From NCBI GenBank assembly GCA_016808115.1, contig JAEQBH010001503.1:806001-870000 (forward strand): DNA of 64,000 nt. The letters are read 5' to 3'. The stretch comes from Tetrastigma voinierianum (Eukaryota; Streptophyta; Magnoliopsida; Vitales; Vitaceae). Shown here piece by piece: positions 21,591-35,499 of the stretch. The stretch's first letter is position 1, and every line of letters begins with the position of its first letter. A program made the position numbers and the translations under genes. The notes beneath the pieces are model-generated. The model was not told the DNA's origin and ran no database searches. It worked only from the letters and a program-made list of their open reading frames with translations.

Positions 21591-22212
21591 TTTTAACAAG
21601 TAAAAATAAATAAAGGCATCTTATTCTTACGAATTTATTAAGGGAAAAATGTATTTCTGAACAAATTTCAAAAGAAAAAGAAAAAAAATTGTCAAACTAC
21701 TTTTAACAATTTATGTGTCCCCAAACAAGCTAGTTTTAGGTTAGGTTGCATGAAGGTTGGAACCCCTCGGCTCATTTTAAAGGTTGATTTCATACTTGAA
21801 CTTATTTTTAACTTTAAAGGTTATGTCGGGTTCCTAGGGAAGGAGATTAAGTGATTTCTTTGCTTTTTACAGATTACATATAAGAGATGTATGGAAAAAA
21901 TTATTAACCAAGAGAAAAGTTGGCAGAAGGATTTTCATACCTTACTTTGAAGTAAAGTGAGGAGAGTTGATGGGAAAGTGCATTCCTTCAAATTTTGATT
22001 TGATTACAGTAAGATTTTTCATTCATTCAAAATAAAACAACAACCAAAGTAGAGGCACGCTTGCTTGCTTGCTTGCTTTTGGGTAAAGTCAGTCATTGAA
22101 AAATAGCTCTGCCTCTAACTCTAACAACGCTTGTAGCGGATGATAAATTCCCTCCCTCTACGCCGCGAGGTGCCATCGAGGACCCGAACAAAATTCAATA
22201 AATGCATGCATA

Positions 22213-22245
<33 letters not shown>

Positions 22246-22263
22246 CATACCATATATATAATA

Positions 22264-22315
<52 letters not shown>

Positions 22316-23039
22316 GTTATGGTATCAACATCAACAATTTTCCCCAACTAACTACCAAGAAAAATAAAGCAAAAGACAAAAATAGCATGAAGAAGTGAGT
22401 GAGATGGTAGGTAGGTGACTAAACAACCACCTTCAGCCTTCCTATCTTGATTTGGAGTCATGTTGACCTGACCCTCCTTGTAATTTTATTCACTTTCTAC
22501 CTCGACTTTGCTCACGAGTGTTCGGAATATCTGAAATCATCAGTCCCACTTTCATTTCTCAACACTTTCGGGAGATTCAATCATAGAAACACAAGCCGGG
22601 CCCCCGGCCCTTTTATTTTCATAACGGTAAAACGGTATAATACGCGATACTCTACCTACCTAAGTTAGAATTGAAAAACCAAGACTAACATCAACGGGAT
22701 TACGGCTCCTGCAGCTGAGTCTCAAAGGCTCAGGTCGAGATTTTGAGAGGATCGAAAATTGGAGTAGGTACATGTAGTGGGGGTAGAATTATTTGGTAAA
22801 GTATAAGCTACCCAACCTAAAAGCTATTACAGCCAAGGAAACTTTGTTGCTTGTGGTGAGCTATAAGCTTTGTGCGTAATAAAATCCACAGGTATGCATT
22901 GCACGAGATGGTGGATTAGGACGATTCTTCTCGATTAGAGGTTACACCACCCGGCCATGACTGTTCTCATGATGAGCTCCACGCTTCTCTTAAGTCTAAA
23001 GCACGAAGCCTTGGGCCTACCTTCTTCGAGAAGCGATGT
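21591..23039. repeat. Spacer between PPR and zinc-finger copies of unit 2, with interrupted (AT)n
   Basis: Corresponds block by block to 3651-5104 of unit 1. The AT microsatellite at 22209-22304 is interrupted by cat words. There is no gene; the 75-codon frame over the microsatellite is an artefact of the repeat. Confidence 0.7.
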
Positions 23040-23570
23040 AAATTAAGATCAAAAATGTCAAAACATCGGAATGCTCCCTACGGCACAAGTGCTGGCACCT
23101 TCCCTCTTCTGTACAGTTTCAAAGTTCAGCATAATAATGTGCCCTCTTGCTGACCACCAGAAATTGTCGGATCTGAAACCTTAGACGGACCCACACTCGC
23201 CAATCCTTACTCCTCTTTAACCGCTCACTCCAGTGCCTTCTCGGTGGATTCTCACTCCTTGTATTCTTCAACTTTGGAATTAGCTTTGCCTTGTTCATGG
23301 ATCTTTTCTGCATCTCTTAACTGCTGCACTTGTAAAATTCTGCATTATTTCAATTGCACACCCCGCTTCTTGTCTTAGAATCGGCTTCATAAGGCTCGCA
23401 CTTAGCTCTCTTCTTTGCTTGAATTATGCTTGAGACTGCGAACTAGCCTCATCGACCCAATTGGCCCATACATCAATATCACTAAATCGGGAATCCAATG
23501 GTGGTACTCTTGATTTTGATTTCACTTTGAAATTTTCTTCTGTCGATTCATGATGGGATTAAAATCCCAT

Positions 23571-23608
<38 letters not shown>

Positions 23609-24570
23609 ATTCTTCTTGAGCCATCGTTTACGAAAAATTCTTTAGCAAAAACTTCCAGTTTCAAATATTTGAATCACAGCTACTTGATTTCGGTGGTTTT
23701 CTTCTCAGCAAAACTTTTCCCCCCATATTCGACCAGGGCTACGATCTACGCATCCTTTTTCTATCCATGACATCTTTGAGGTCTCTTGCCGTAGTAACGC
23801 TAGAAGCAATTTTCATCCTCATCGTCCTTCTGATTGGCGTATTTTGATGAGAGGGTTTAGGTTCGAGGAATGGCGGAAATTGTTATCAGGCTTCGAAGCG
23901 AGGTGGGCTCTTCCCAACTCCTCCTGTCGATACAGACGGCAACATGAGCCTGTGGCCTTCTTCGAGGTTCGGCTCACTCGGAGTCGAGTTGCGAACGAAG
24001 AATCGGTGAAGTGGAGGAAGAAGGATTTGAGCAATCTTGTACCTCTGGGATCGCTTCCTCGGGCGGGCGGGGAAGTCTCCTCATCTTGGGATTAGCTACT
24101 AGTCTTGGTCTTGGATGCATCGATTGCCCGGTCAAACCTTTTAGAATGGCATTTCATATGACCGGAAAGAGCTCTCGATGAACAAAACCCTTTTCCACAT
24201 TCTCTGCAGAGATTTTGTTGCCTAACTTGCCTTGAGTGATGCCTCATGTGACCAAACAGAGCTCTGGATGAGTTAAACCCTTTGCCACATACTTTACAGA
24301 CATGCTCTAATTGCCCTCCTCCTTCTTGCTTTGGAAGCGATGCGGTTTGAACTTCAGCCTCCATGACTTCACAGGGTTCTCTCTCGAGCCATAACCGGTT
24401 ATTTGACCATCGCCATCTTCTTCCAAAACCTATGTCACTTTCAATGCGGATTCTTATCACTTTCCAGGTATCCGTCGCCATATGGCACCTCATGCCATGA
24501 CCTCGAATCTTCCAGCGTGAACCTCTTCTGCGGAACTTGCACTCATGCCTCTGTTCTGTATGATTTCCAT
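23040..24570 (-). pseudogene. ZAT-type C2H2 zinc-finger protein, full-length but broken copy in unit 2
   Basis: This copy spans the whole gene without an insertion. The start at 24570-24568 is followed by a damaged first finger near 24540 (HECKFRRRGS in place of HECKFCKKRF). Fingers two and three are clean and in one frame (24310-24140: CKVCGKGF..ALFGHMRHH and CRECGKGFCSSRALSGHMKCH). Then come the Lys-rich tract near 23600 and the last finger near 23150, which is frameshifted (ERLKRSKDWRVWV). The 173-codon frame 24092-24613 covers the three N-terminal fingers. It faces the PPR copy tail to tail. It would encode an EAR-type transcriptional repressor if repaired; as read it has several frameshifts. 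Confidence 0.8.
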
Positions 24571-26331
24571 CAATCAGGACCGAAAGCTCGGGAATTTTCG
24601 GAGGCGTAGTCACGAGGTACTCATAGCTTTCGATGAAACAAGATGTGTTGGAGAAAGAGGGAATTCGACATCCACCACGAAACGATGATGAAGTGATTGT
24701 GGATATTTGAACTTGAAATGTGAGCCGTATCGACTCTTAACCTTCGAGGAGAGAAGAGGTTAATGCAGTGAGAGAAAGAGGAGGAGTTCCTCTACAAGAG
24801 TGCAGACTAAGTCCCATACGAGTTACGTTGATGCCTCGTTTGGAAGTAGAAGGAAGCATCAAGATATGATATCAGCAGAAGCTACCTCTTGCATACATGA
24901 ATTAAGATTCTCCCTCCAAGGCTCGAGAGTCAGGCTCCACTAGCTTCACATTTGACTTTTTCTTTTTCTCCAAGTTTGCATTTCTTTATTTTTTTATGTT
25001 TTAATTTTGCACATTTTTTTATCCAAGCTTTATTATGGTCTGTCACATGATACAGAAATCAAGCCAATACCTCTACATTAAGATTCCATAAACTACTTTA
25101 ATTTTCAAACTATTTGGGGGGTTTTTGGATGAGGATGGATTGAATTTTCAACCTCAAATACTACTTTAATTTACTTTTAATAAGTAGCTACCATCCAACT
25201 TCGAGATTTGGCTCAAATAGTTAAGGGGTGTGAAGGGACTATCAGCTGCATTTCTAGATTTCGAATTTAAAACTATTGGTTAAGTCAGGAGATATCTCAA
25301 CCATCTTACATATGTATTCGAGATACCAGATATCCATGTTTAAGTCCTTGCAAGAATAAATGCTACAATTTGATTTGGAAAGTTAATATAAAAAAAATAA
25401 GTAGGTACCATCCATTACCGTTATCAAGTAGTGATTTTAACTTGGCATTCCCATTTCTCCCACCTTTTAGCTTTCCCCATGCATGATCATGAAGCCACAA
25501 TCGGTGATTCCCATTCACTCCTTACATTATTGCTTTCTCAAATTTCCATGTTTAATTGTAAGTCTCAACATTTCTCTTTTTCCTTTTTAACTCTTTGAGA
25601 TGTGTCAATTGTCAACGACCGCTTGCTACCTCTTTGAAAAATCTTTGCCTAAGTTTTCCATATCTTAATCCACTTTTTGATACATTCTTGAGGATATTAT
25701 AAAATTTTATTTCAAAATTAATAATTATTTTATTTGATAGCAAGTTTATGTATGTTTTCCTTAAAATTTAAGGGATGGGGAAAAACTCTCTAAAGAAAAT
25801 AGAAAGGAAAAAAAAAAAAATTGAAGTTAACTCAATTTTTAATAGTTTGTGATCATTGTTTGAAAAATAAACAAGTAAAATCATTATATATTTATTCTAA
25901 AACGAATAACTCGATTTTATAAGAGGTTCTCAAAATTTTGTTTTATAAAAAACTTGTCAAATATATGCAAACTATTTGGTAACAACTTCCAAACAAATCT
26001 ACTTGCTAAAATGGTGTTGGGTTAATTTAATTTTATCCAACTAGTTAATCCATATATTAGTCCGAAAGAGGAAATAAAGTGTTTGAAAAAAATGTAGCTA
26101 ATTTTTAGCAATAAAGAAGATAGGGAAGATTTATATTTATATCTAAATTCTATTACCATCTGATAGCAGCTTTTCTATATATTTTCTACTTTTATTTAGG
26201 CTTTTCACATTATATTTAGTGTTCTTTTTTTTTTGTTGAAAGTTGTTATTTTATTCTTATTCTTGGTATCAAGGTGTGCATGTATTTTATTTTTACTCTT
26301 TTTAACTTCCTAACAAGTGGTATTAGAGACT
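24571..26331. repeat. Upstream flank of zinc-finger copy in unit 2 (no gene)
   Basis: Matches 13106-14910 of unit 1, including the degraded GA-rich leader near 24745 and the AT-rich stretch with ggtttttggatgaggatgg. It runs directly into the PBS-like word of the copia remnant, where the gypsy element is inserted. Confidence 0.65.
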
Positions 26332-26336
26332 GGTTA

Positions 26337-28134
26337 TGTGACGCCCCATTTCCCGGGGGTCCGTTGATGATCCGTCAACCTGCGGAATACTCGTGGATGT
26401 CGGGTAACGACTCACCCAGCTTATGAATCACAGCGAGTCTCGCACATGCAGGGAGGCTACCGTCTGTAAACTGTCCCAGCCAGTGCTGCGACCACCTTAG
26501 GGTCCATATACAATTAAAATGAGTAAAAATGGCCACGTGGGCTCGTACATCAATACTCACTAAATATATATCAACTATATAACACAGTTCAAGAGTTATT
26601 ACATTACTCTTAACCAAAACAAATATCAAAATTTACAATTTTAATACATGTTATACAAAATGAATACCAAAGCCACAACCCGACTTTCTTCTAAAATATG
26701 GCCTCTAGCGAGCGTCATCCTCCTGTACACTCCCTGTACATGAAATAGTGATCCCTCGGCAAAGTCGACAATGCGCGATAGAGATAATTTCTGCATAGGT
26801 TACTCCTGCACCAAGTGCACATGTCATGACGAACAATCACGCTCAGCAATCGCTGATCTTACTTGAATGTCTACATGCCCGTCCCGTGTCTCGATTTCAC
26901 CAGAGCTCCGCACATGCTAAGCGAATGTGAGTAAAAATACGAGTTTTTCAAAGCAAAGTTTTTTGTTCTCGAAACTCCTCTGCAGGATTTACGGTAAAAT
27001 TTATTGGACAACCCTTCGAGGTGAATGCGTTGGATAGCAGATTGAAACAATTCATGGGCCTCAGGCGTGGTGTTGGACAATCTCCCAACACAATTCTCAG
27101 GAAAATGTTAAAATTAAATTCTTTCACAATATTTTATTTTATTTTCTTTAAGTAATAGGTAAGCTCATCTAATGATAGGGTGCCCGAGTGCATATGGAAT
27201 GCATTATCTTGTCCGACTGACTCGTGCTAATATATAAAGCGTGTATATATTAACGTAATTAGCCTTTAGCGATTCATGTTATTAAATTCACATCAATAAA
27301 CCAAAATTAGCTCGCATGGACTAGTGTCAATCCTATTGGTCGTTTGAATCGACCGGCAATATGAAATCACACCAAAATCCCACATGAACGAGTGAAACCC
27401 TCGGGTTGACACTTTGTTCGCGGCTTATGATGGGATTTCTTGGCTGATTCAAGCTTTTTGGGGCCGAATGCTCACGACGCTACAGAGCCTCGACAAATCC
27501 CGTCCATAAAATGATCCTTAGCTAAAGAGTAAACCAAGTAGGGAAAAGATCCACACACCTCTTGAAGTTGGCTCGGAACTCACAAAATCGGTGTCCCGCG
27601 CGTAGCCTCGCAAGTGAACAACTTTAATTCTTGGCTGACGGTGATGGATGCAACGGCGGGAAATACAGAGAGAAGTAGCTCTCTTTAAAACTTGAAAACC
27701 TTGGAGCCTCTGCGCCTCGGCTGGGTTTTGTGTCTCAAAATGAAGAGAAGAAGTCCTATTTCACCTTTGTGCTTATTCATTTAACATTTCAAAAATTCCA
27801 TCGATATCCGTTTTTTTATTTATTTGTGGCGTGACGGCAATACAATCCATTCATCTCCACTCTCTCTCTAATCATGCAACATGTGTCACATGAGTACATG
27901 TAATAGGTGACTTTTGTCACATTACATGTCTCATGTGGCTCATTCTGACTCTTTAGATCTGATCTTTCCAGCGTGAAATTATTGTCTCGGGTCGTGAGGG
28001 TCGGCGTGGTATTAGATTTGTGAGACAATTCAGTGAAGTCAGTTTCATCATCAGAGATTTAGAAAAATTTTGGATTTTGGCCAAAAATAGCGAATTTACC
28101 ATTTTTCGAAAATTACGGATTTTCGGGTTTTGCA
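26337..28134 (-). repeat. Left LTR of the gypsy element (3' LTR in element sense)
   Basis: About 1.8 kb, starting tgtgacgcccc and ending ggttttgca on the plus strand. It aligns with 35500-37282 throughout, for example aatcccaNNca / gtcataNaatggtc-type stretches near 27500 and 36660. Divergence between the LTRs looks considerable, so the insertion would be old if the sequence is accurate. Confidence 0.85.
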
Positions 28135-28146
28135 TTCTCCTTCCTT
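28135..28146 (-). other. Polypurine tract of the gypsy element
   Basis: On the minus strand the 12 bases aaggaaggagaa immediately precede the 3' LTR, the position from which plus-strand DNA synthesis is primed. Confidence 0.75.
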
Positions 28147-31100
28147 AAAGGAATTTCGTCCGAAGTGCATGCAATCGTGAATCGCGTCTCGTATCTGACG
28201 TATTATCTGATGCATGTAAGCCCAGTCGTTTAAATGTTAAGCGGTAATCGCGTACCTTCATCCCTAAGCAGAGGGATAGATTAGCGCATCGTGTCTCGCG
28301 CTCTCGAGTTGACTCCTCCACTCCATGGTCTTTGCCATGCTTACCCTCGCTGCTTTCCACGGTCTGCGTTGCAAAACTGATCCCGAGCTATCCACCATAA
28401 TGCACCTTGGTCCGCTTCTCGAAGGTTCCATCGGAGTGTCAACCTCGATCTCCCCCGATCCACTTTACATGAGTTGGATGGAGTGTACCTCGGAGCATGG
28501 GCGTGAAATACCTCGTGGACTGGCGTGTGGGCGGTAAAACCAGCCCGTCTGTATAGTGTGCCTCTCGAGTATCTCGAAGGGCCTTTGCGATGAACCTCGA
28601 TAACCATAACTAATGAGACACGACCACTCATCTCTTGGGCATCACCTTGAAGCGTGATCCTGACCTCGAGCTGGGGTCGGCGTCGTGCGTCGGCGTAGGC
28701 TATACATTTCTGGCCGTGAAGGCGTTAATGCATGTCAAGCCATGCTGGCATACCAGTGTATACTAATCCAGTGCGGGGCCGGTGATGGAGCTCTCTCCCA
28801 CCTCGGTCCGACATATCGGTGATCTTCATGGCCTCCGTGAATGCCTCGTATGGTTCATCGTATCTTCGCACGATAGCTGTTGTTGTAGGCGAATTTCTGG
28901 GCGAAATGTTCTTCCCGGCTACCTTATGATCCACTTTTGGCCCGGGACGCATGCTCGCGGCATGTCCTCGGCTGCAGTGTATGGTCCTCTCTAGCCGACC
29001 ATGCACAATGCGTGGGTGTTTGTACTTATGGTCAGTCGTGTGCCCATAGCCTTTTAGAAACTCTTCAAAGTGCGGCGAAGTAGCGCCGGTGCCATCGGAG
29101 CCTTATGGATGCGGTACTCCATGTAGCGGATATCTCGAATGTACAGCCGGTTGAATCTCTGTAATGTGAAGAAGGTCATCCCATGGTTAAAAAAAATGTG
29201 TCGACTTTGTGGCGGTCACCGCTATCACCCATGTCGTATCATGTCCTTGCGGTGTTTGTGGCAGAGTGGAATCTAATCGATCTTGACGATCTTCCCGCGT
29301 CATTTCGACCACCTCGATGGCTAAATAGCCCAGCTGGCTTTGGTGCTTCGACCTTAACTGTTGACCGTGAGACATTGTTGAGCAAAAGTCCTACGTGTGT
29401 CTCTCTTAAATCCCAGCTCGGTGATCTTGTGGCGAAGATCTGGTATCTTCATGCCACTGGATGCCACTGATGCATCGAGAAGCGGTGAAACTCGCAAATT
29501 TCCTCTCTCGAATCGATCAGTAGGGAACCACTGCACGTCCTCTATCCCAGGAGCTACCATCATGTGGATGGTCCGACCCTCGTCACATTTTCTTTATTGC
29601 GGAGTCTTTGATGGACACTATCTCAGCGTCCTATCCGAGACTTCAATCGCTCTCTTTTCAGCCGAAGATGGTGTAGTTACTAAACTCTGACGATACCTTA
29701 AGCTGCTTTCGCGGTATTGTAGCCCCAGGTGTCCCGCAGTCTGAAGCATCAGCCCCGTTCTGGTATACTGTGATGCTCCCATGACTTAGACTTAGTCGTC
29801 GGTAATACGTTTGCCTTACGGGATGGTGTCTGAAGTGAAGTCATAGTCTTCTAGAACTCCGTCCATCTAGCGTTGCCACTTATTGAGGTCATTGCGTGAA
29901 AATATACTTCAGACTTTATGGTGCGAGTACACCTTGACGCTTCGCCATATAAGTGAGTGGCGCCAAATCTTCAAGGTGAAGACTACGTATGACTCCATGT
30001 CGTGTGTGGGAATCAATTACGCTCATGATTCTTGGTTGATGGGAACCATAAGCTACTACCCTCGGTTTGCATCAAAACCTGACCCGAGTAGGCCCTCGAG
30101 CATCCTGATACCTTGTGTACCTATCCTGTCAGGGACTATCAAGATAGGAGAGTGAAGTAAGTCTTCTCTTCAACTCCACGGAATGCCTCTGCCTCAGTCA
30201 TCCCAGTCGAGCTTGACCTCCTTCCGAGTCGATTTCGTCGTGGGTTAAGCTAATCGGAGAAATCCTCGATGAATCTCCACGTAGTACCCGGCTGATCGAA
30301 GCTATGTATCTCGAAGGCCAGGCCGGCCTCTCCCCAACTCATCACGGTCTCGACCTTCTCTAGGTCAGCATGATGCGACCTTTACGTGTCCCGAAACTCA
30401 CCTGGTAAGCGAGGCTTCGCATTTCTTGAACTTGGCGTACGGTGATGGTCTCTCAACTGGCTTGTATCTGATCGCCGAATGATACTCATGCTCCAGCTCT
30501 GGCAGGAGTAGATCAAAATGTCATCCACGAAGACTCGACAAAGCGATCTAGATAGGGTTGGAATACCACATGCATGAGAATCGTGAATCTTCTTCCGGTG
30601 CGTTACCGTCGATCAAAGGGCATCATCGTAAACTCAAGTGCCCATGCTTGGCGTCCACGAGCTTATTTTGTCTTGAGGATATCTGTCTCCCGCAACCCTC
30701 GGTGATGGTAACAAGTGCGAAGATTACATCTTGGAGTAGACTCGCTCTCCTCTGGCCCGATCAAATAAATCATCAATCCTTGTGATGGAGTCAGGTGCTT
30801 GGCCCAGTAACCTGTTCGGCCCACTTTATGTCAGTACGAGTTAGAAGGGTCTTATCCTTCTTCTTTGCAAATGTTTGGGCGCCCTAGCTGGTGAAGTGCT
30901 GGTCCTAATGAACCCACTGTCCGATGGCTCCACATGGCCGGACTGCGAGGATTCTATGACTCGATTGATGCCATCACATGTGGAGTCATAGAGGCGGGCG
31001 AGTACTGGGTGTAGCTTCGATTAAAGTCTCTGACCCTCTCTGGAGAGCAATCCGTGGATTCATACGAAAAAACATCCACAGTACTCGCCAGGCCTTGCTC

Positions 31101-31525
31101 GAGGTAGATCCCAAGTCAGTCTCACCTCGTCTTCCTAGAATTAAGGCTTCTGGCTAGCCCGACCTTGTAATCCACTGACACCTGGACTCGTACATCGTCT
31201 GGGGCAAAATATCATGCTTGTCCCCCTGAAATACAACACGAGTATCGTCCTGCGTGTAGGTGGTAACCCTCCTACGCTCACAATCGATAACAACCTTGTA
31301 GGCGTCGATCCATCCCAGGGATGACGTCGAGACTACGGCGTATCCATGACCCTCGGGTCCCTTTGTGAGTAGAATCCCAGGCATCTTTAACTTCCATATA
31401 CGACATATCATCCATCCTTACTAATCCTAGGGAGAACTCACATCTGAGGCTCCTCGAGGCCTCGACCTCTAAGTTGGCTTTATCCTGATGATCTGACATC
31501 TCTAAGGTGTAAACATAGTCTCGAG
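28145..31525 (-). pseudogene. Ty3/gypsy pol remnant: protease end, RT, RNase H, integrase
   Basis: Minus-strand order from 31525 downward. The protease-RT linker holds LGWIDAYKVVIDCE (31325-31280), close to the usual LGMDWL..VIDC. RT: words like DILKTK, FTMMPF and PYLDRFV (30700-30530), then the catalytic FVDDILIYS across a frameshift at about 30535-30500. RNase H: FTLKIWRHSL and SLKYIFTQ (29960-29900). Integrase: LYIRDI (near 29140), ERTI, FAYNNSY (near 28890), EPYEAF (28850), and FKVMPKR (28650). A C-terminal stretch has VHEVFHA (28530) and HGVEEST (28330). Short frames on the plus strand are shadows. Many frameshifts mean it is inactive. Confidence 0.8.
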
Positions 31526-32285
31526 ACACTATTCACATACCGAAAAATTATTTAATACACAATGTCCATGTATTCATAGGTAATGCAAGACAATAATTCC
31601 ATATATTAAATCATATTTAACAAATTTTTTTTTTAATTTTATTTAATTAATTAATTAATTAATTTATTTATTATTTTTTAAAACCTTGTGAGCGATTAAC
31701 GTGAACGATGTCTGACGATTGACTGAAACGCGAAGGTCGAGGCGGGTTCAGATTACCTGGGGTGCACAGGCCCCGGTGCTCGCCCGGTGCTTGGCGGTGA
31801 ACCATATCATGGCTTTCGTGATGTCGTGGGCGCCGGGGTGTCATCGTGGTCGTGTCGCGTCGTCTGTGGCGCGTGTTACCGCTTTTGCCGCCCGTGTCAT
31901 AGCGCTGCTGGCCATGTCCTTGTGCCCTGCCCCGGATCTTTGTCGCGTGCCTCTCGTCGTGTCGTAGTACCCCGCGAGCCACTGTTAGGCGTGTAAATGG
32001 CGTGTCGTTGCGCGAGGGCGCCCGTGTCGCGCATCTGCGTGATATCGCCAACCATGTCGCGAGTGTGTCCGACCTGGTCGCCCTCGCCCGCGATGCAAAT
32101 TTGTATCGCGGCTCACCTCGGCTTGACCAAGCCTCCCTCGTCGCGATCCCTGACGTTGTATCGTGACGCCCTCAGCGACCGGGGCCGCCACTCGCGTCGC
32201 TGATACACCCGATTGTATCGCGACCATCTACCTGACGGTTGGGCCGTGTGCGTGAGATGTATAAAATGTCCGTATCAGTGGATTC
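31526..32285 (-). other. GC-rich internal spacer of the gypsy element
   Basis: After an AT-rich run with ttaattaattaa (31640-31670) come about 600 GC-rich bases with repeated words like tgtatcgcgac, gcgtgtc and tcgtcgcg. Frames are open on both strands because of composition. By position this would include gag, but no gag or zinc-knuckle signature is recognisable. Confidence 0.4.
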
Positions 32286-32289
32286 CAAC

Positions 32290-34830
32290 CGTCCGTCCGT
32301 TAAGCAGGTAGAAAATCCGTTGGCGGATAATGGATATGGATATGGATAAATCCAGATTTTTTGAATGGATATGGATTGGATATGGATTTAGGCATATCAG
32401 GTCGAAACCAAGTATCTTATCAGATCCGAAACGTGTGTGTAATATTTGAATGTTATAATATCAGATACAATATTTGAATTAATTATGTAATTTGTAATAA
32501 CACTATAATATGATATGATCTCATTACTAATTCAAATATTTAGTACTCTATTTTTTAAAATCCTAATTAGTAAAGTTAGAAATGAATACTAAAAATATAA
32601 TAATGTAAACCCCGAACCTAACGATAACATTATAAATTAAATCTAGTCTAATTGTAATTTGTAAATCCTAACGTAACATGCTAACATTGTAAACCCTAAC
32701 TTCTTAACATGATGAAATTCTAAACTTATAACACCTGAGGCCTAATTTGTTGATAAAGCGCCATCTGATCGTCTTAGTCCAGCGTCTTGATATCGTTTGA
32801 GCGTGAATTTGGACATATCTCTTCAGATGTTTGAGCTTTGGCCGTTCTTGGAATCACCGTTAGACTTGATAGTCGTTTGATAACAAAAGAGCCTCAGTTG
32901 TATAAAATTAAAACTTATGTGACTCTTTAAAAATTTCTTTAATGGCTAGGAGCTCTATGTCTGGCACTCTTGGTGGCATTTGGCCAGATTAATCCTCTTG
33001 AGCGGAGGAAAGTCGGCGGCGATCTTTTGGGCTGCTTGGATTTTTAGTCCTAAATCCTAACCTTAATGTAACACCCGCAATTTTAATTCCTAATATTGTA
33101 AATTTTAATTTTAACATAAAGTCCTAATCGAACATCACTAACCCCTAACTCTAATACTGTCAGTATAAATCTTAATCTAATATAAAGGAGGAAAGGAGGA
33201 AGAAAGAAGGGAAGAGTCGGAGAGTGGTTTTATGGAAGATAGCACAACGTTTTTTGATAGAAAATGAGTCATGCTTTGAAGTTGTCGAGCATAAGTATAA
33301 AGGCACCAATTTGCACATGCGGAAAAAAAAAAACCGAGTTTAGTTTATAAAAAGAAAAACACTCATTACGTCTGCTTTGTTCGTGAAATCTCAAAAACCG
33401 AAGCATGGTTCGCATCCGTCGAAGCATTAAAGCAACTCTTAGATCTATTCATCCCATGCGTTCGACGGGTTAGTGATTTAGTATTCTCGATTTTCTTTTT
33501 ATTTTAGATCGGAGTAAGCAATTACAGGACCATTGTAATATAATATTGTGTTGCATTGTCGAACGTACCGTCTGTATATATCATGTTCTAACTCATTGAG
33601 AGATGGATTCAATAGTAGCGTAGCCAAGTGTTGGGATTAATAATAATATGCCAAATGTTGAGATTATCATGCTTGTGTATGGTAATATTGAATCGATCAG
33701 CGGATTATGAAGTGAGATTAAAATGTCAATAATAAATAATCAAATAATACCGAACATATGACGATTTGAAATATAAGATTATAACTGGTTGTTTTGTAGA
33801 ATAAAAGTATTAAATTATGATTGGTGTATGAAATATTTGCTACGCCATGATAATAATTTTATTTTGTAAAATGGTGTAATGATTGTTAAGATTAAACCAA
33901 ATAAAAATAAATAAGAAAAGGGAAAGAAATTGGTTTGTAAAGTGAAATTGTAGTTGTGATAGAGCCATCGAGTCATGTAAAATAAATGATTTTGAATTCT
34001 TTTATTTTCAACTTGTCCATTCTTGTATTTCTAGACTAAAAATTTGATTTGACACATTTGTAATACTTTTTTAATTTCCAATAATTTTATACCATTCTAG
34101 ATTTTTTTAATTATTGGTTTTTGTAAAGTAAATTAGATGTAACAATCAAAGTTTTGGAATGCTTTTGTTTTTACCCGGTCTGGCGCTACTTGTATATGTT
34201 TTGTTGAAAATAAATTGATAAGCAGCTTTGAATGTCTCGTTGATTTTTAGTGATTAGACGTCGTAAATTAACTTTTGACACATAAAATGTTGAGATATAT
34301 TCTTTTTAGCATGAGAGGTATGATTTTAAAGTTACACCCATTGCGGTGGATGGGTCTGGATCTATGACGATTTCTTATTATTTCTTTTATTTTGTTTTAT
34401 TTTATTTTATTTTATTTTCTCTCATTCTTTTCCAAGTTTTTCAATTTTAAAATTCAATTTGCCTCATTTTCAATTTTTACCTATATTTTGTATGAACCAC
34501 TATTAGTTTAGAAAATTCTCATTTCTTTGGAATACGACAAAAGTAGTTGATTTGTGATGTTTTATTAACTGGAGCTTTTAGTTTATATTCCTAAATTTAT
34601 GAATCGTGAAGTTATAAGCCAGGTAATAAATAGGTTAGCAAAGTAATATCTTAATTAATAATGGATAAATCATAGTATCGAGTGGAGAATATCAAAAATC
34701 AGATGGATGGGGATATGGATTTAGATTTTTATCAGTGTATGGATATGGATATGGATATATTATTTTTATTTAGGATCGGATATGGATTTTGAAAAATCAG
34801 ATCCAAATCCGATCCGATGCCATCCACACA
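32290..34830. mobile_element. AT-rich block nested in the gypsy element, possible non-autonomous DNA transposon
   Basis: The GC-rich spacer is abruptly replaced by 2.5 kb of AT-rich, non-coding DNA that starts and ends with ggatatggatatgg-type repeats (32325-32395 and 34710-34790). The right end read on the other strand (tttggatctgatttttcaaaatccatatcc) loosely resembles the left end (aaatccagattttttgaatggatatgg), suggesting imperfect inverted ends. No transposase is visible. Borders are approximate and no target duplication was identified. Confidence 0.4.
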
Positions 34831-35483
34831 TGCGCGTCAAGCACGCCGTGGCGTAGGTGTCTGGCATAAAGCGTATGCGAGCCCTCCGGTAAATATCGCG
34901 AGGGGCGCCTTCTTGCGCCCCTCTGCACATGCTTGCACATCACGATACAATACATTGTGGCGACCTGAAAAGCTGGAAAATGGGCGATAGCCCGTCAAAC
35001 TCTCTTGATGTTTTTTTTTTCACATTTTTTTTCATTTATTCCACCTACTAAAAGACCACAAAAAAAAATATTATTTTTTTTTTCATTTTCCAGTAGAACC
35101 AAATAAATTCATTAAAATTTATTTTATTTTATTTTTTCCAGTTTTACACACTGTAAAACCTTAGAAAAAATTTCTTTTCATCATTTTTTTTTCCTATGTG
35201 CTATTCACCCGAGCACACAATCACCTGACATACCGCGACCGCATGGAAACACAATGCATGTAGTGTTCTAAATCACCTTGTGGCGCTAAGTAATCACATA
35301 CCTAAATACAACATGAGCCACACAGGTGTGGTGCTCTCACAGCTTCGACCATGGCCTAAACCCGAGCCCCGAGCTAGGCATTGAGTATCACCTGGCACCA
35401 CGATCTGCATTTGTGAAGGCGATGCTCGAGGGACTAAACTAATGGATACCCAGGCAGGAAGCTCCATGGGTGGTATTATGCAG
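34831..35483 (-). other. 5' leader region of the gypsy element
   Basis: Between the AT-rich block and the PBS. It contains T-rich and A-rich runs (35010-35190) and no recognisable frame. Landmarks such as cgatacaata near 34945 resemble words in 31990-32220. Confidence 0.4.
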
Positions 35484-35496
35484 CGCTACGATACCA
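35484..35496 (-). other. Primer binding site of the gypsy element
   Basis: The minus strand reads tggtatcgtagcg three bases after the LTR end, a variant of the initiator tRNA-Met PBS. It confirms that the element points to the left. Confidence 0.75.
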
Positions 35497-35499
35497 GGC

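Noticed and set aside
28325..30785. Plus-strand frames inside the gypsy element
   Set aside because: The minus strand carries recognisable integrase, RNase H and RT words in order; plus-strand frames are shadows.
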